From the IMG/VR virus record IMGVR_UViG_3300038417_000475, positions 21,152 to 85,151 of that record: a DNA stretch of 64,000 nt; one strand, written 5' to 3'. The notes beneath the pieces are model-generated. The model was given only the letters and a program-made list of their open reading frames with translations, was not told the DNA's origin and searched no databases. Position 1 is the stretch's first letter. Each line of letters starts with the position of its first letter. Of this stretch, positions 32,245 through 40,045 are shown in pieces. The stretch is from a virus. The translations under genes were made by a program, and so were the position numbers.

Positions 32245-33237
32245 CTAGAGTTTAGGTATCCTGTCCAATATGGGAGCCACCTTATTGATCTCAGTTTCAA
32301 GTTTTGACACTCTCGCCTTCAGGTCACTCACCGTACTCTCATCAGCTGTCAATTTGTCCTGGAGCGTAGCAATATTCTGGTTCGCGGCAGCCAGGGCCGC
32401 GTTCGCTTTATCCGTAGAAGCCTGGTTGGCATCATCGATTCTCTTGTTCAGTGCTGCCGTAGTCAGGGGGAATTCGTTCTCGAGGTCACCGATTCTGCCA
32501 TCTGAGTTATTTATCTTGTCTGCCATCTTGGCATCAAGATCACTGATGTTCTGGTTGGCTGCCGCCAGAGCTGCATTGGCCTTGTCGGTGGCATCTGACT
32601 TGGCTTGGGCTAGTGCACTATCTGTATAATCTGTCCACAAGGGTCTTTCAGCTACAGAGGTGCTCTCAATCTGTGCTTTTATATTGGCCCAGTCATCTCC
32701 AGTCCTGTTCTTGATGTTGTCTAGCCTTGTCATAACCCCGTTAAGGTCATCTCGCGCACTATCTATCTGACCCTGCAGGGCATCTCTGGCTGTACCCATA
32801 TTCTGGTTGGCGGCAGCTAGCGCCTGATTGGACTTCAATGTGGCCCAATCCGAGGCAATGGACACTACGCCCTGGTAGTCATCTCCGACTCTGTTTTTGA
32901 GGTCGTTCAGTCTTTGGACCGCAGCGGCTGCTTTAGCCTGTGCATCAGCTATTTGAGCCCGCGAATCAGATGCCCATTGCAGTAACTGGTTAATTTTCGT
33001 GTCTACTGCACCGTTTAGATTATCGAAAGTGGTGTTGAGGTCATTCAGCTTGTTCGCCGCAGTAAGGAGCGCATCAGCCACGTCATACAGGGCTGTATCG
33101 ATGTCGTTGGCCGGGCCACCCAGAGAGGATATAACATTGGGCCAATGCCCGAGCTGTGCATAAATACTGTCTGCGACAGCCTTTACTTTTAGTCCAGCCT
33201 CCCCTATTTGGTCTTTGACATTGAGAATGTCTTGCAT
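32245..33237 (-). CDS. Long coiled-coil protein, 330 aa
   Basis: Almost all heptad helix. Internal repeats: ALAAANQN recurs four times, at about 60-70-residue spacing, with neighbouring DKANAALAAANQNI. Final segment (VSDLKARVSKLETEINKV) is a classic trimeric coil. It is probably a fibre or scaffold in the amphipathic gene cluster, comparable to phage tail-fibre or tape-like coiled coils, but lacks a recognisable tip domain. Confidence 0.65.
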   Translation of the reverse strand: MQDILNVKDQIGEAGLKVKAVADSIYAQLGHWPNVISSLGGPANDIDTALYDVADALLTAANKLNDLNTTFDNLNGAVDTKINQLLQWASDSRAQIADAQAKAAAAVQRLNDLKNRVGDDYQGVVSIASDWATLKSNQALAAANQNMGTARDALQGQIDSARDDLNGVMTRLDNIKNRTGDDWANIKAQIESTSVAERPLWTDYTDSALAQAKSDATDKANAALAAANQNISDLDAKMADKINNSDGRIGDLENEFPLTTAALNKRIDDANQASTDKANAALAAANQNIATLQDKLTADESTVSDLKARVSKLETEINKVAPILDRIPKL

Positions 33238-33699
33238 CTACTTCCTTCTGATCGTCTGCAATACCGCTATGGAACTCAAAGGGCTTTTCTTGTCCCACCC
33301 CATAAAGGTCTTGAATTCCTCAGGGGTGAACGAATCGTTGATCTTCCCCAGGTAGGTATCGCCAACCCTCTGGCCAATAATGGGGCCGACCACAGGCACG
33401 AATTCAAGCAGGTCAGCCAGGTCCCGGCCTATGGAGGCTTTGAGCGCGGCGCTGTGCCCCGGGGTCATCGAAGGGGCTTTGAGCTGGGGCAGACGCAGTT
33501 CGGGCAGAGTTACACTCCCGAATGGCGTCCCCATCTCGGCCTCCGGAAGATACGGCGCTTTGTCCATAACAGCGTTGATCGCCTTGATAGGCGGAGAGCT
33601 GTCAAGTTTCCGGGAGACCTTCAGCGCCGCCCTCCCTAAGGTGCTCTCAAACGGGAGTTTGCTCGGTATCGGAGGGGGTGGTATCCGTATCGCACCCAT
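33238..33699 (-). CDS. Amphipathic Pro-rich protein, 153 aa
   Basis: Starts GAIRIPPPPIPSKLPFES, then P/L-rich (LPELRLPQLKAPS) and a helix with IGRDLADLLEFVPVVGPIIG that may insert into membrane. Belongs by composition to the P-x-I/V amphipathic set (28086, 31847, 33709). No family recognised. Confidence 0.55.
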   Translation of the reverse strand: MGAIRIPPPPIPSKLPFESTLGRAALKVSRKLDSSPPIKAINAVMDKAPYLPEAEMGTPFGSVTLPELRLPQLKAPSMTPGHSAALKASIGRDLADLLEFVPVVGPIIGQRVGDTYLGKINDSFTPEEFKTFMGWDKKSPLSSIAVLQTIRRK

Positions 33700-33708
33700 T
33701 CTCCCCCC

Positions 33709-33858
33709 TTATTTGGGTATTACGTCCGAGATCCGGGGCAGGAATTTGGGAAGCACAGACTCAACAGACTGGAAAATCTTGGGAACGCCGGGGATAGCAG
33801 GGAGCTTCGTCATCATTCGGACCAGACCCGTGGGCATAGCAACTTGAGCAGACATAAC
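33709..33858 (-). CDS. 49-aa amphipathic protein
   Basis: From ATG 33858 with RBS GGGAGGTG. Composition of the neighbours: LPAIPGVPKIFQSVESVL. An in-frame start at 33903 would overlap the promoter at 33916-33945 more closely, so the shorter form is preferred. Role unknown. Confidence 0.5.
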   Translation of the reverse strand, partial: VMSAQVAMPTGLVRMMTKLPAIPGVPKIFQSVESVLPKFLPRISDVIPK

Positions 33859-33915
33859 AACACCTCCCGCACATTTTCTCCAAAAAGAGATGCCGAAACC
33901 CAAAAAGGTAATTCA

Positions 33916-33945
33916 AAACTAACGGAATCGGAGAAACGTTGTCAA
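33916..33945 (-). promoter_or_regulatory. Minus-strand promoter, TTGACAACG class
   Basis: TTGACA (33940-33945), 18-bp spacer, TAGTTT (33916-33921). It would drive the genes from 33858 down. Confidence 0.6.
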
Positions 33946-33955
33946 GAGGTTGTGC

Positions 33956-34255
33956 TTATTTTTGGTCTTTGCTGACTTCCCGCAGGAGTTCGATAATCTC
34001 AGGAGGAAGGTTCTCCGACAATTTCTTGGCGTCCGCCAGCATTTGACTGACCGCCCTTATTTTCTCTATCGGCATCGAGCTGATCAGCCTCACCAGCTCC
34101 AGGCCGTTGTCTAAAGACTTGGGGTCTCCGGAGGTCAGGGCCTTGGCTTTGTCCAGAATCTCGCCGATCTGTTTGAGCTTCCTCTGGTCTATCGCTGCCA
34201 GGTCATGGACCAGCTGCTGCGCCTTGCCAACTCCATCAAAAATCTTCGGCATCAT
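33956..34255 (-). CDS. Helical amphipathic protein, 99 aa
   Basis: Predicted all-helical (AQQLVHDLAAIDQRKLKQIG, IPIEKIRAVSQMLADAKKL). A soluble or surface-active bundle. It sits between the SDR gene and the amphipathic cluster. No family recognised. Confidence 0.55.
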   Translation of the reverse strand: MMPKIFDGVGKAQQLVHDLAAIDQRKLKQIGEILDKAKALTSGDPKSLDNGLELVRLISSMPIEKIRAVSQMLADAKKLSENLPPEIIELLREVSKDQK

Positions 34256-34265
34256 GGCAAACCTC

Positions 34266-35207
34266 CTACTCTATGACGCTCTGCGCTACGGAGCCCGTAA
34301 TGAATTTATGGTCGATCTCCGGGCAGGCCATCAGGTCACTCGGGAAATCATTGCCTTCCAGGTAGGGCAGGAACGGCTCTGCCAGCCTGTGGAATACAGC
34401 TTCGATCGCCGACTTCTTAAAATCCTCAGGGTGGACCTGGATATCGACATACATGGCCTCTCCCATCCAGTTGCAGACCTCCTGGATGGTGGGAGGCTTG
34501 GGGTTTGTCAGCCAGTATTTGCCGGCGAGCTGCTGTTTGACGATGTAATCCGCCACCGCGTCGACAGGGACCAGGTTGATATGCCCGTCCGGATTGCCTT
34601 TGACCCTGAACTGCGGTGTCAGAACAGGCAAACGCAACGTACCTTCGATGGCCCGCCTCACAATCTCAGCCCTTTCATGGACTGCGCAGATTCCCCGGGC
34701 AAACTGGTAGAGGGCGCCCATCGAAGGCTTGATGATATTCATGCAGGGGATGATCACCCCCGGCTTGAAGACAGCCTTGAAGAGCCAGGTCTGGGCATCG
34801 ACCGCCTTCTCCGCCGCTTTCTTGGAGATCTCGTAGGAATTGCGCCCTATGGTGTACGCCGTCCCAACGTAGAAAAGTTGCGATACGTTATAGCGTTTGC
34901 AGAAGTCGATTACATGAATAGTGCCATCGTAATTCGTCTTCCAGACCCGGTCTTCGTGCTTCGTTCCCAGGTTGATATCCGCCGCCAGGTGGTAAAGAGC
35001 GTCAAATCTGCGGACGTTAGCCTCGTCCTCTCTGACTCCCAGCAGATTCTCCACAATATCGCCATGGATGATATCCATATCCGGAAAGAGCTTCTTCGTT
35101 TTATCCACGTCGCGGGCTATGAGAGTCACGAGATCACCGCGCTCGATGAGTCGCGGTACCACTTCCTGCCCGAGCTGCCCCGATGCGCCTGTCACCAGAA
35201 TCTTCAT
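34266..35207 (-). CDS. Extended-SDR NAD(P)-dependent reductase/epimerase
   Basis: Rossmann motif TGASGQLGQEV (G-x-x-G-x-x-G, residues about 6-16), HLAAD with the extended-SDR NAG-like position, and the catalytic Y-x-x-x-K in NSYEISKKAAEK. About 313 residues; an ATG at 35210 is the alternative start, RBS GGAGG. Substrate cannot be told. Within this cluster a reduction or epimerisation of a lipid headgroup, sugar or polyketide product is plausible. Confidence 0.85.
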   Translation of the reverse strand: MKILVTGASGQLGQEVVPRLIERGDLVTLIARDVDKTKKLFPDMDIIHGDIVENLLGVREDEANVRRFDALYHLAADINLGTKHEDRVWKTNYDGTIHVIDFCKRYNVSQLFYVGTAYTIGRNSYEISKKAAEKAVDAQTWLFKAVFKPGVIIPCMNIIKPSMGALYQFARGICAVHERAEIVRRAIEGTLRLPVLTPQFRVKGNPDGHINLVPVDAVADYIVKQQLAGKYWLTNPKPPTIQEVCNWMGEAMYVDIQVHPEDFKKSAIEAVFHRLAEPFLPYLEGNDFPSDLMACPEIDHKFITGSVAQSVIE

Positions 35208-35228
35208 CATTACCTCCACAGTTCCTTA

Positions 35229-35670
35229 TTAAACCGCCAAGGCAAATTGCCGCCGTTGCTTTTGGCAGGCACGGCAAAATCTATAACCATGCCAGGCATA
35301 CGTATTTTCTTCATCAAAAGGATGCCCATGCTTACAAGCTGTTTTCTTGGCATTCAAGGCAGTCGGGCTAAGACCACGAAGAAGATTTATCTTAAGCGGA
35401 ACAGGCTCCAAATGCCCTGGATTCACGCATAAGGTATTTATGCAGCCTCTAGCCTTCACATGATCTAGCGTATAACTTTCAGGTATGGGCCCCACCATGA
35501 GTTCATAGGAAAAACGGTGTGCCAACACATGCTTGCCATTAACTTTAAACATCCCATACCTAAGCCCACCCCTACCACTACTAGTACCTGCCTGCCAGAG
35601 CCAGCAGGCATCAGGATCAGTATGAGGCCCGACTTTCTCCCAAAACCGCTCTTCAACTGTTTTTTTTCAT
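35229..35670 (-). pseudogene. HNH homing endonuclease split by a one-base insertion
   Basis: Starts ATG 35670 overlapping the previous stop, but an 8-A run (35660-35667) throws it out of frame after three codons. With seven A it would read MKKTVEERFWEKV and join the downstream frame, which is an HNH nuclease closely similar to the intact protein at 44630 (shared LAHRFSYEL, VGPIPE, LDHVKARGC and NPGHLEPV). Either a pseudogene, a phase-variable gene, or a sequence error. Confidence 0.8.
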
Positions 35671-35933
35671 CGTCGGTTATCACAGCCCTTATGGCTATAG
35701 TGGGCATCCTTCCCCTTTTTGCCCACCCTCATCAGTGTGCCACCTCCTCGCCCACAGTGCACGCAGACAATCGGCCCTCCGGGAGCTGGAGGCGGTAAGC
35801 CCGGGACAGCATCCAGGATAGGGATGTCCGAGACCAACTTCCCGGGCACCTTTGGGTATTGATCCATCAATTCCCGCAAGTGAACCAGAGACTGGGTGGC
35901 ACTCCCCACCAGCACAACTCGTTTCTCGTCCAT
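35667..35933 (-). CDS. Zinc-ribbon protein, 88 aa
   Basis: ATG 35933 lies two bases after the polyketide-synthase stop. C-terminal CVHCGRG...HKGC suggests a zinc-binding tail; the N-terminus is a short Rossmann-like strand and helix (EKRVVLVGSATQSLVHLREL). No family recognised. Confidence 0.55.
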   Translation of the reverse strand: MDEKRVVLVGSATQSLVHLRELMDQYPKVPGKLVSDIPILDAVPGLPPPAPGGPIVCVHCGRGGGTLMRVGKKGKDAHYSHKGCDNRR

Positions 35934-35934
35934 A

Positions 35935-37083
35935 TCAAGCCCAGTAGAGCAAAATTCCATACGTTTTGAAGCCGGCGCCCATTGTGAGCACCAGGCCCCA
36001 GTCGCCCGGCTGGGCCTGCTCTTTCGCCAGGCGCCCGATTGAAGCAATGGTAGCAGAACTCTGGTTACCCTGCTGCCTCAGGATTTGCCTCGAGTAAGCC
36101 AGCTTCTCCTCCGGGATCTTCAGGCGATCGCGGATATTGTCCAGGACTTTGACCCCGCCCGGGTGAATAATAAGGTGTTTGATGTCGCGCAGCGTCATCC
36201 CCGGGACCTGTTCCAGGATTCTGTTTACCACCCTCTCGACCAGCACAGGTGCCACCTTCGGCACATCCTTGTCCAGCTTCACCTTCAGCCGGCCGTCCAC
36301 CCAGTCAAAGCCAAGATAGTCAATATAGCGGCGGTCGAACTCTTCGGCAAAAGCCCAGATCCAGGGGTGCTTCGGGTTGTCATCCTGCCCGATCAAACAG
36401 GCACAGGCCCCGTCGCTGAAAATGGCATTGGCCACCGTATTCTCCAGGTCTTTCTCCGGAGCCGGGTAGAACGTGGCGGTGCAGATCTCCGCCGTTATTA
36501 CCAGCGCGGGGTAGCCCGTCTGCATGAAATGGTCATGGGCCCTGCGGATAGCCGGAGCTCCGCCAACGCACCCGCCTCCGATCATATCGGTATGCTCAAT
36601 ATCAGAGGGCAGCTTCAGCAGCATCGAATAAAAGTAACTCAGAGAGGGGCAGAGCAGCCGGGGTTGCGTTGTGGTAGCAAAGGTGATTGAGCCGATGTCC
36701 TTACGGATCTCTAAACCTTCGATGCACTGTAAGGCGGCTTCCAGCCCCAGGTTTACAGCACCCGCCTCATATTCCTGGCACATCTGCTCAAAGGTCATAT
36801 TACGCAGCTTGCTGGGATGAATCCAGCACGGCCGCCGGTCGATCCCGGAATTCTTGAAGATATTCCAGACCCGTTGAGACGTGTAGCCCAGGGCATCATA
36901 TGCTTCCTTCTGGGTCACAAATGTCTTGGGGACTGCGGTACCCAGTGAGATGATCTTGGCCCTCTTCGGCTTCCGATAATAGGCCGCCGAGCGTTGGGGG
37001 GCTGCCTCTTCCTGCCGTTTAATAGTTTCAGGAGTCCGGGTATCCGGAAAGCCGTTCAGGTCTGGTCTGGTTGCAATCATCAT
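35935..37083 (-). CDS. Type III polyketide synthase (chalcone-synthase-like)
   Basis: 382 residues, the usual size of a thiolase-fold type III PKS or related KAS III. Catalytic triad visible: Cys172 in GGGCVGG, His307 in IIHPGG, Asn340 in GNQSS; the C-terminal G-A-G-F loop follows. His-Pro-Gly-Gly is the chalcone-synthase form. Such enzymes condense an acyl-CoA with malonyl-CoA to give alkyl pyrones, resorcinols or similar. The 42-residue N-terminal extension is basic and probably disordered. Surrounded by prenyl-lipid genes. Confidence 0.9.
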   Translation of the reverse strand: MMIATRPDLNGFPDTRTPETIKRQEEAAPQRSAAYYRKPKRAKIISLGTAVPKTFVTQKEAYDALGYTSQRVWNIFKNSGIDRRPCWIHPSKLRNMTFEQMCQEYEAGAVNLGLEAALQCIEGLEIRKDIGSITFATTTQPRLLCPSLSYFYSMLLKLPSDIEHTDMIGGGCVGGAPAIRRAHDHFMQTGYPALVITAEICTATFYPAPEKDLENTVANAIFSDGACACLIGQDDNPKHPWIWAFAEEFDRRYIDYLGFDWVDGRLKVKLDKDVPKVAPVLVERVVNRILEQVPGMTLRDIKHLIIHPGGVKVLDNIRDRLKIPEEKLAYSRQILRQQGNQSSATIASIGRLAKEQAQPGDWGLVLTMGAGFKTYGILLYWA

Positions 37084-37298
37084 ACCCCCGGAGCTTTCGG
37101 CATCGGCTGGTCAAATGCGTGGGCATAATCTTCCAAAGCCACATAGTAATCCACTACACCCTTCCTGAATTCTGGGGTTTCTATAAGAAGCTCCATCAGT
37201 TTTCTGAAACCATCACGGCCTAATCCCCTGATTTCTTCCGGGCTCAGTATATAATCTGGATCCTTCTGGTACTTTTCAAAAATCTCTTCCGGCTTCAT
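37080..37298 (-). CDS. Hypothetical protein, 72 aa
   Basis: Helical, acidic (PEEIFEKYQKDPDYILSPEE), with an aromatic C-terminus. Its stop overlaps the PKS start (ATGA), so it is co-translated with the PKS. Possible carrier-like or regulatory partner, but it lacks the phosphopantetheine Ser motif of an ACP. Confidence 0.55.
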   Translation of the reverse strand: MKPEEIFEKYQKDPDYILSPEEIRGLGRDGFRKLMELLIETPEFRKGVVDYYVALEDYAHAFDQPMPKAPGV

Positions 37299-37309
37299 TT
37301 AGGCCTCCT

Positions 37310-38272
37310 TCATTTCGCCACCGCCTGGCTGATGACCAGTGCCAGCATCCACAGGAACATCACCCCCATTGCCGCCATAATCGCCTTGTTGTTGAATTTC
37401 AGCTCAGCCTGCTTGACGTCCGGCTTTGTTTCGCAGACCGCCAGGATGCAGTAGATAAACGGCGGCATGAGGGCCAGAGTAGAGAGCGTCAGCGGCGCTA
37501 GGTACCCGCCGATGACAAGGGCTATCTGGATGATGTACGCAAAGCCCAGCAGTGTACACGTAAAGAGCACCGGGTTGACTCCCGTCTTCCAGGCCAGGGC
37601 GCCCATGTTGCGGAGTCCGGAACTCCAGTTGACATCCGCATCGAACGCCTGGTCGATGAATTCCGCGCCAAACCCAAACGTCCAACCGAAAACTAGCCCT
37701 GCCATAAAAGCCGGGCCGAAATTGTGGAACACAAATGTGCTGGAGGCCGCAGCTCCAAGACAACATGCCAATGGCCCAAAGCCCAAACCCAACACAGTCT
37801 CGCAGGCATAATGTAATTTACCGAGGGAATAAAACGGAGAACAGAGAGCTGATAGCCCCCATGGCAGCCAAATCCAAGCTGAGGCATAGTGAGCAATGAT
37901 CGCAGCCACTACCGCAGACGCAGCCAACCAGCAGAGGGCATTGACAAGAACTTCAGTTGGCTTCATCAAGCCAGTCACAATGACCTGGTTGCCGCTGGTG
38001 TAGGACTTCGGCTTCGAGGTATCATCGCCGATATGGTCAATCCCTGTAGTATAGTCAAAGAATGTATTGAGTGAGTGTTCCCCAGCCATCAATAGACCAG
38101 AGCAGACGATTGCTAACGCAATCAGCCAGCCCGCAGCGCCGGTGAGAATGCAACCGAGGGCCACGGCACATCCGGCTGCTGGCAATGCAAAGGGTCTACT
38201 TAATATGACTATGTGGATTCTTGCTCTTTGTAGTAACGAAAGTCCTGATTTTGGCAGTAACTTTTGGCTCAT
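37310..38272 (-). CDS. UbiA-family prenyltransferase
   Basis: 320 residues, about eight to nine TM helices. First Asp motif NTFFDYTTGID (N-x-x-x-D-x-x-x-x-D, residues about 68-78) and second motif near residue 205 (EFIDQAFDADVNWSS). UbiA enzymes transfer prenyl chains to aromatic or other acceptors in the membrane. ATG 38272 gives the usual ILSRPFALP entry, though the first 26 residues overlap the Vsr-like gene by 77 bp. With the type III PKS it suggests prenylation of a polyketide-derived ring. Confidence 0.88.
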   Translation of the reverse strand: MSQKLLPKSGLSLLQRARIHIVILSRPFALPAAGCAVALGCILTGAAGWLIALAIVCSGLLMAGEHSLNTFFDYTTGIDHIGDDTSKPKSYTSGNQVIVTGLMKPTEVLVNALCWLAASAVVAAIIAHYASAWIWLPWGLSALCSPFYSLGKLHYACETVLGLGFGPLACCLGAAASSTFVFHNFGPAFMAGLVFGWTFGFGAEFIDQAFDADVNWSSGLRNMGALAWKTGVNPVLFTCTLLGFAYIIQIALVIGGYLAPLTLSTLALMPPFIYCILAVCETKPDVKQAELKFNNKAIMAAMGVMFLWMLALVISQAVAK

Positions 38273-38993
38273 CCTTCAGTTCCTCCTCCCAAATAACGAG
38301 GCATTTGATTCCAAGAGCATTATAAGCCATGATTCTACCGAGCTCTGTTCGTCTCCACTTTGGATTGTTCCCTTCGTGCCAATAGCGTCCGAAGGCTTCA
38401 ATCACCATTTTGCGGCCATTTTTATTGAAGAAATCAGGGATCATCCCATCAATAATAACCTTGCCATCACCAGTGTATTCCCATTCGCCTGGATAGTCCC
38501 TCTCCAGCAGTACCTCCAGGTTCTTCTCCAGCTTCGTTGGCTTAATCAATGCCCTATTTGATTCAGCCCTTAATTGTCGATATGCCCTAGAACTTGTCCA
38601 GCACTTCGAGGAACAATATTCACCTGTCCCCTTAGTAGTCATAGCTGACCTTGGAACTCTGAAATCCCTCCCACAATTCAGGCAAATGCGGGCTACCCTC
38701 CTATTTCTATGATCTGAGCATTTCCGGGAGCAGAATTTCCGGGTACGCCGCAACCCCGGTTCCTTCACTGGGAGGGTTTTGCCACATTTAGCACAAGAGA
38801 TGATTCTGGGTTCTTTCTTAACCCAATTCTTGCTGAAATTCTTCACAATGGTCTGATAATCTTGAGGAAGAGAGCCAAACCAAACTAGGCGGCAGGGATT
38901 CGAACAAAAGTTGTGCTCACGTACTAGCCAGGAAGCTTTCTGAAATTGCTTGCCACACGTAGTGCAGGTTACCTCACGCATTACAGTTGTCAT
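38196..38993 (-). CDS. Zinc-ribbon Vsr/EDxHD-like homing nuclease
   Basis: 265 residues. Three Cys-x-x-Cys/Cys modules in tandem (CTTC...FCSNPC, CAKC...FCSRKC, CLNC...YCSSKC) followed by a Vsr-like PD-(D/E)xK-type nuclease domain (PDFFNKNGRKMVIEAFGRYW then H, about 205-245). Zinc fingers would bind DNA, the nuclease cut it; such free-standing enzymes home into phage genes. It lies within the lipid gene set and its C-terminus overlaps the UbiA start, which suggests insertion at that spot. Confidence 0.75.
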   Translation of the reverse strand: MTTVMREVTCTTCGKQFQKASWLVREHNFCSNPCRLVWFGSLPQDYQTIVKNFSKNWVKKEPRIISCAKCGKTLPVKEPGLRRTRKFCSRKCSDHRNRRVARICLNCGRDFRVPRSAMTTKGTGEYCSSKCWTSSRAYRQLRAESNRALIKPTKLEKNLEVLLERDYPGEWEYTGDGKVIIDGMIPDFFNKNGRKMVIEAFGRYWHEGNNPKWRRTELGRIMAYNALGIKCLVIWEEELKDEPKVTAKIRTFVTTKSKNPHSHIK

Positions 38994-39640
38994 ATTAGCT
39001 TACATAGTGCCATTACCAAAGCACTCGCAAGGGGTATGGAGAAATTATCATCGATATATCTTGTAGTTTTCGTGAATCTTTCTGCAAGCACAGCAGTAAT
39101 GGCCCCGACAGCGCCAATCCAGTAGGGTTGGATGAAGTATGCGAGCAAGAGACAGGTTACCACCATACCCACGCTGCCCCACAATCCTTTGACTTCTCTC
39201 CCATAGACACGGCTACGGATGAGCCCCGTTATCGCATCCCCTCCCCCCATGAACGTCAGAGGAACTATTGCCAACCAGGGTTCGTGGTATATCCCCCAGA
39301 GAACGCCGATGAGAACAGCTCCGGTGGCTGGGAAATGTATTTCGGCTAGAGCATCTAATCTCCCGGAGCCACCCACACCACGGAAAAGACCAGGGCGGAA
39401 AACCCTGGCATAAAGTAACAGGATTGTGAATCCGGCTGTCAGAATAAATGGCCACCAGAAATTATGGAACAGGAAAGGCATCAGAAGAAATCCAAGACAA
39501 CCCCCCAGGTGACCTATTTTCCTGCTGATATACTGCGGCACTTTATAGTCATAGAAGAGATTGGCCAGATACAAGGACGTGAGAACTCCGAGGAGTATCA
39601 GGGCAACGTATGGCAATTCGTGTACGTAGCTCATTCTCAT
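38990..39640 (-). CDS. Phytol/dolichol kinase-like CDP-transferase-fold protein
   Basis: 216 residues, about seven TM helices, of the CTP-dependent polyprenol kinase group (VTE5/SEC59/phytol kinase). Features are RKIGHLGG near residue 40 and MGGGDAITGLIRSRVYGR then KGLWGSVGM (about 130-160), matching the family G-D-A-x-A/T..K..E/W-G-S. It would phosphorylate a prenol for activation. ATG 39640 overlaps the previous stop (ATGA). Downstream of the SCP2-like gene and upstream of UbiA. Confidence 0.75.
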   Translation of the reverse strand: MRMSYVHELPYVALILLGVLTSLYLANLFYDYKVPQYISRKIGHLGGCLGFLLMPFLFHNFWWPFILTAGFTILLLYARVFRPGLFRGVGGSGRLDALAEIHFPATGAVLIGVLWGIYHEPWLAIVPLTFMGGGDAITGLIRSRVYGREVKGLWGSVGMVVTCLLLAYFIQPYWIGAVGAITAVLAERFTKTTRYIDDNFSIPLASALVMALCKLI

Positions 39641-40035
39641 CTCCCTAAATGCAGCATCTTTTTGATTTCCTTGAGCCAGTCTTCTATAGCCTGCATCAGC
39701 TCTTCGGTATCGTAGAGTTCCTCCGTACCGCTGACCATGATAAGCCGGTGCGCCTTTGCCGCCCTCGGGGTTATCACACCGTCAACAAGGTCGAAGAACG
39801 TATCTTCGTGCATCAGGATCTTGTTCCGCACTTCACACGGTTCTTCGAGAAGGTGCAGCTTTCCCTCGTAGTATTTGAGGTAGAAAAGGCCTCCTTCTTC
39901 CCCCAGTACTTTGAGTTCAGCGGCCCGCCCCTCCGCGGACTTCAGCTTTTCTTTGATCTCTGCCGGCAGCCGCTGCATCAGGGAAGCCTGCCGTTTTTCC
40001 GCTCGCGCGAGTAGATCTGCAACAAGGCCAGCCAT
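39637..40035 (-). CDS. SCP2-like lipid-carrier candidate
   Basis: 132 residues with a strand, helix and terminal-helix order resembling sterol-carrier-protein 2: a body strand LHLLEE, then VDGVITPRAAKAHRLIMVSG, the usual position for the G-x-x-x-P-x-x-A-x-x-x-G/R segment, and a final helix. The match is weak, so a different lipid or peptide carrier is possible. Strong RBS AAGGAGG. First gene after the Mrp-like ATPase. Confidence 0.4.
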   Translation of the reverse strand: MAGLVADLLARAEKRQASLMQRLPAEIKEKLKSAEGRAAELKVLGEEGGLFYLKYYEGKLHLLEEPCEVRNKILMHEDTFFDLVDGVITPRAAKAHRLIMVSGTEELYDTEELMQAIEDWLKEIKKMLHLGR

Positions 40036-40045
40036 ATACCCTCCT

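Noticed and set aside
32245-33237. Possible tape-measure protein
   Set aside because: Coiled coil throughout, but only 330 aa with no TM or lytic domain, and no tail genes beside it.
28149-34255. CRISPR array suspicion from repeated tails and linkers
   Set aside because: The repeats are protein-level tails or short degenerate units without equal-length spacers; no cas gene is present.
38881-38905. GATTCGAAC-like tRNA T-arm on the plus strand
   Set aside because: It falls inside the zinc-finger nuclease gene and no acceptor or anticodon stems can be built around it.
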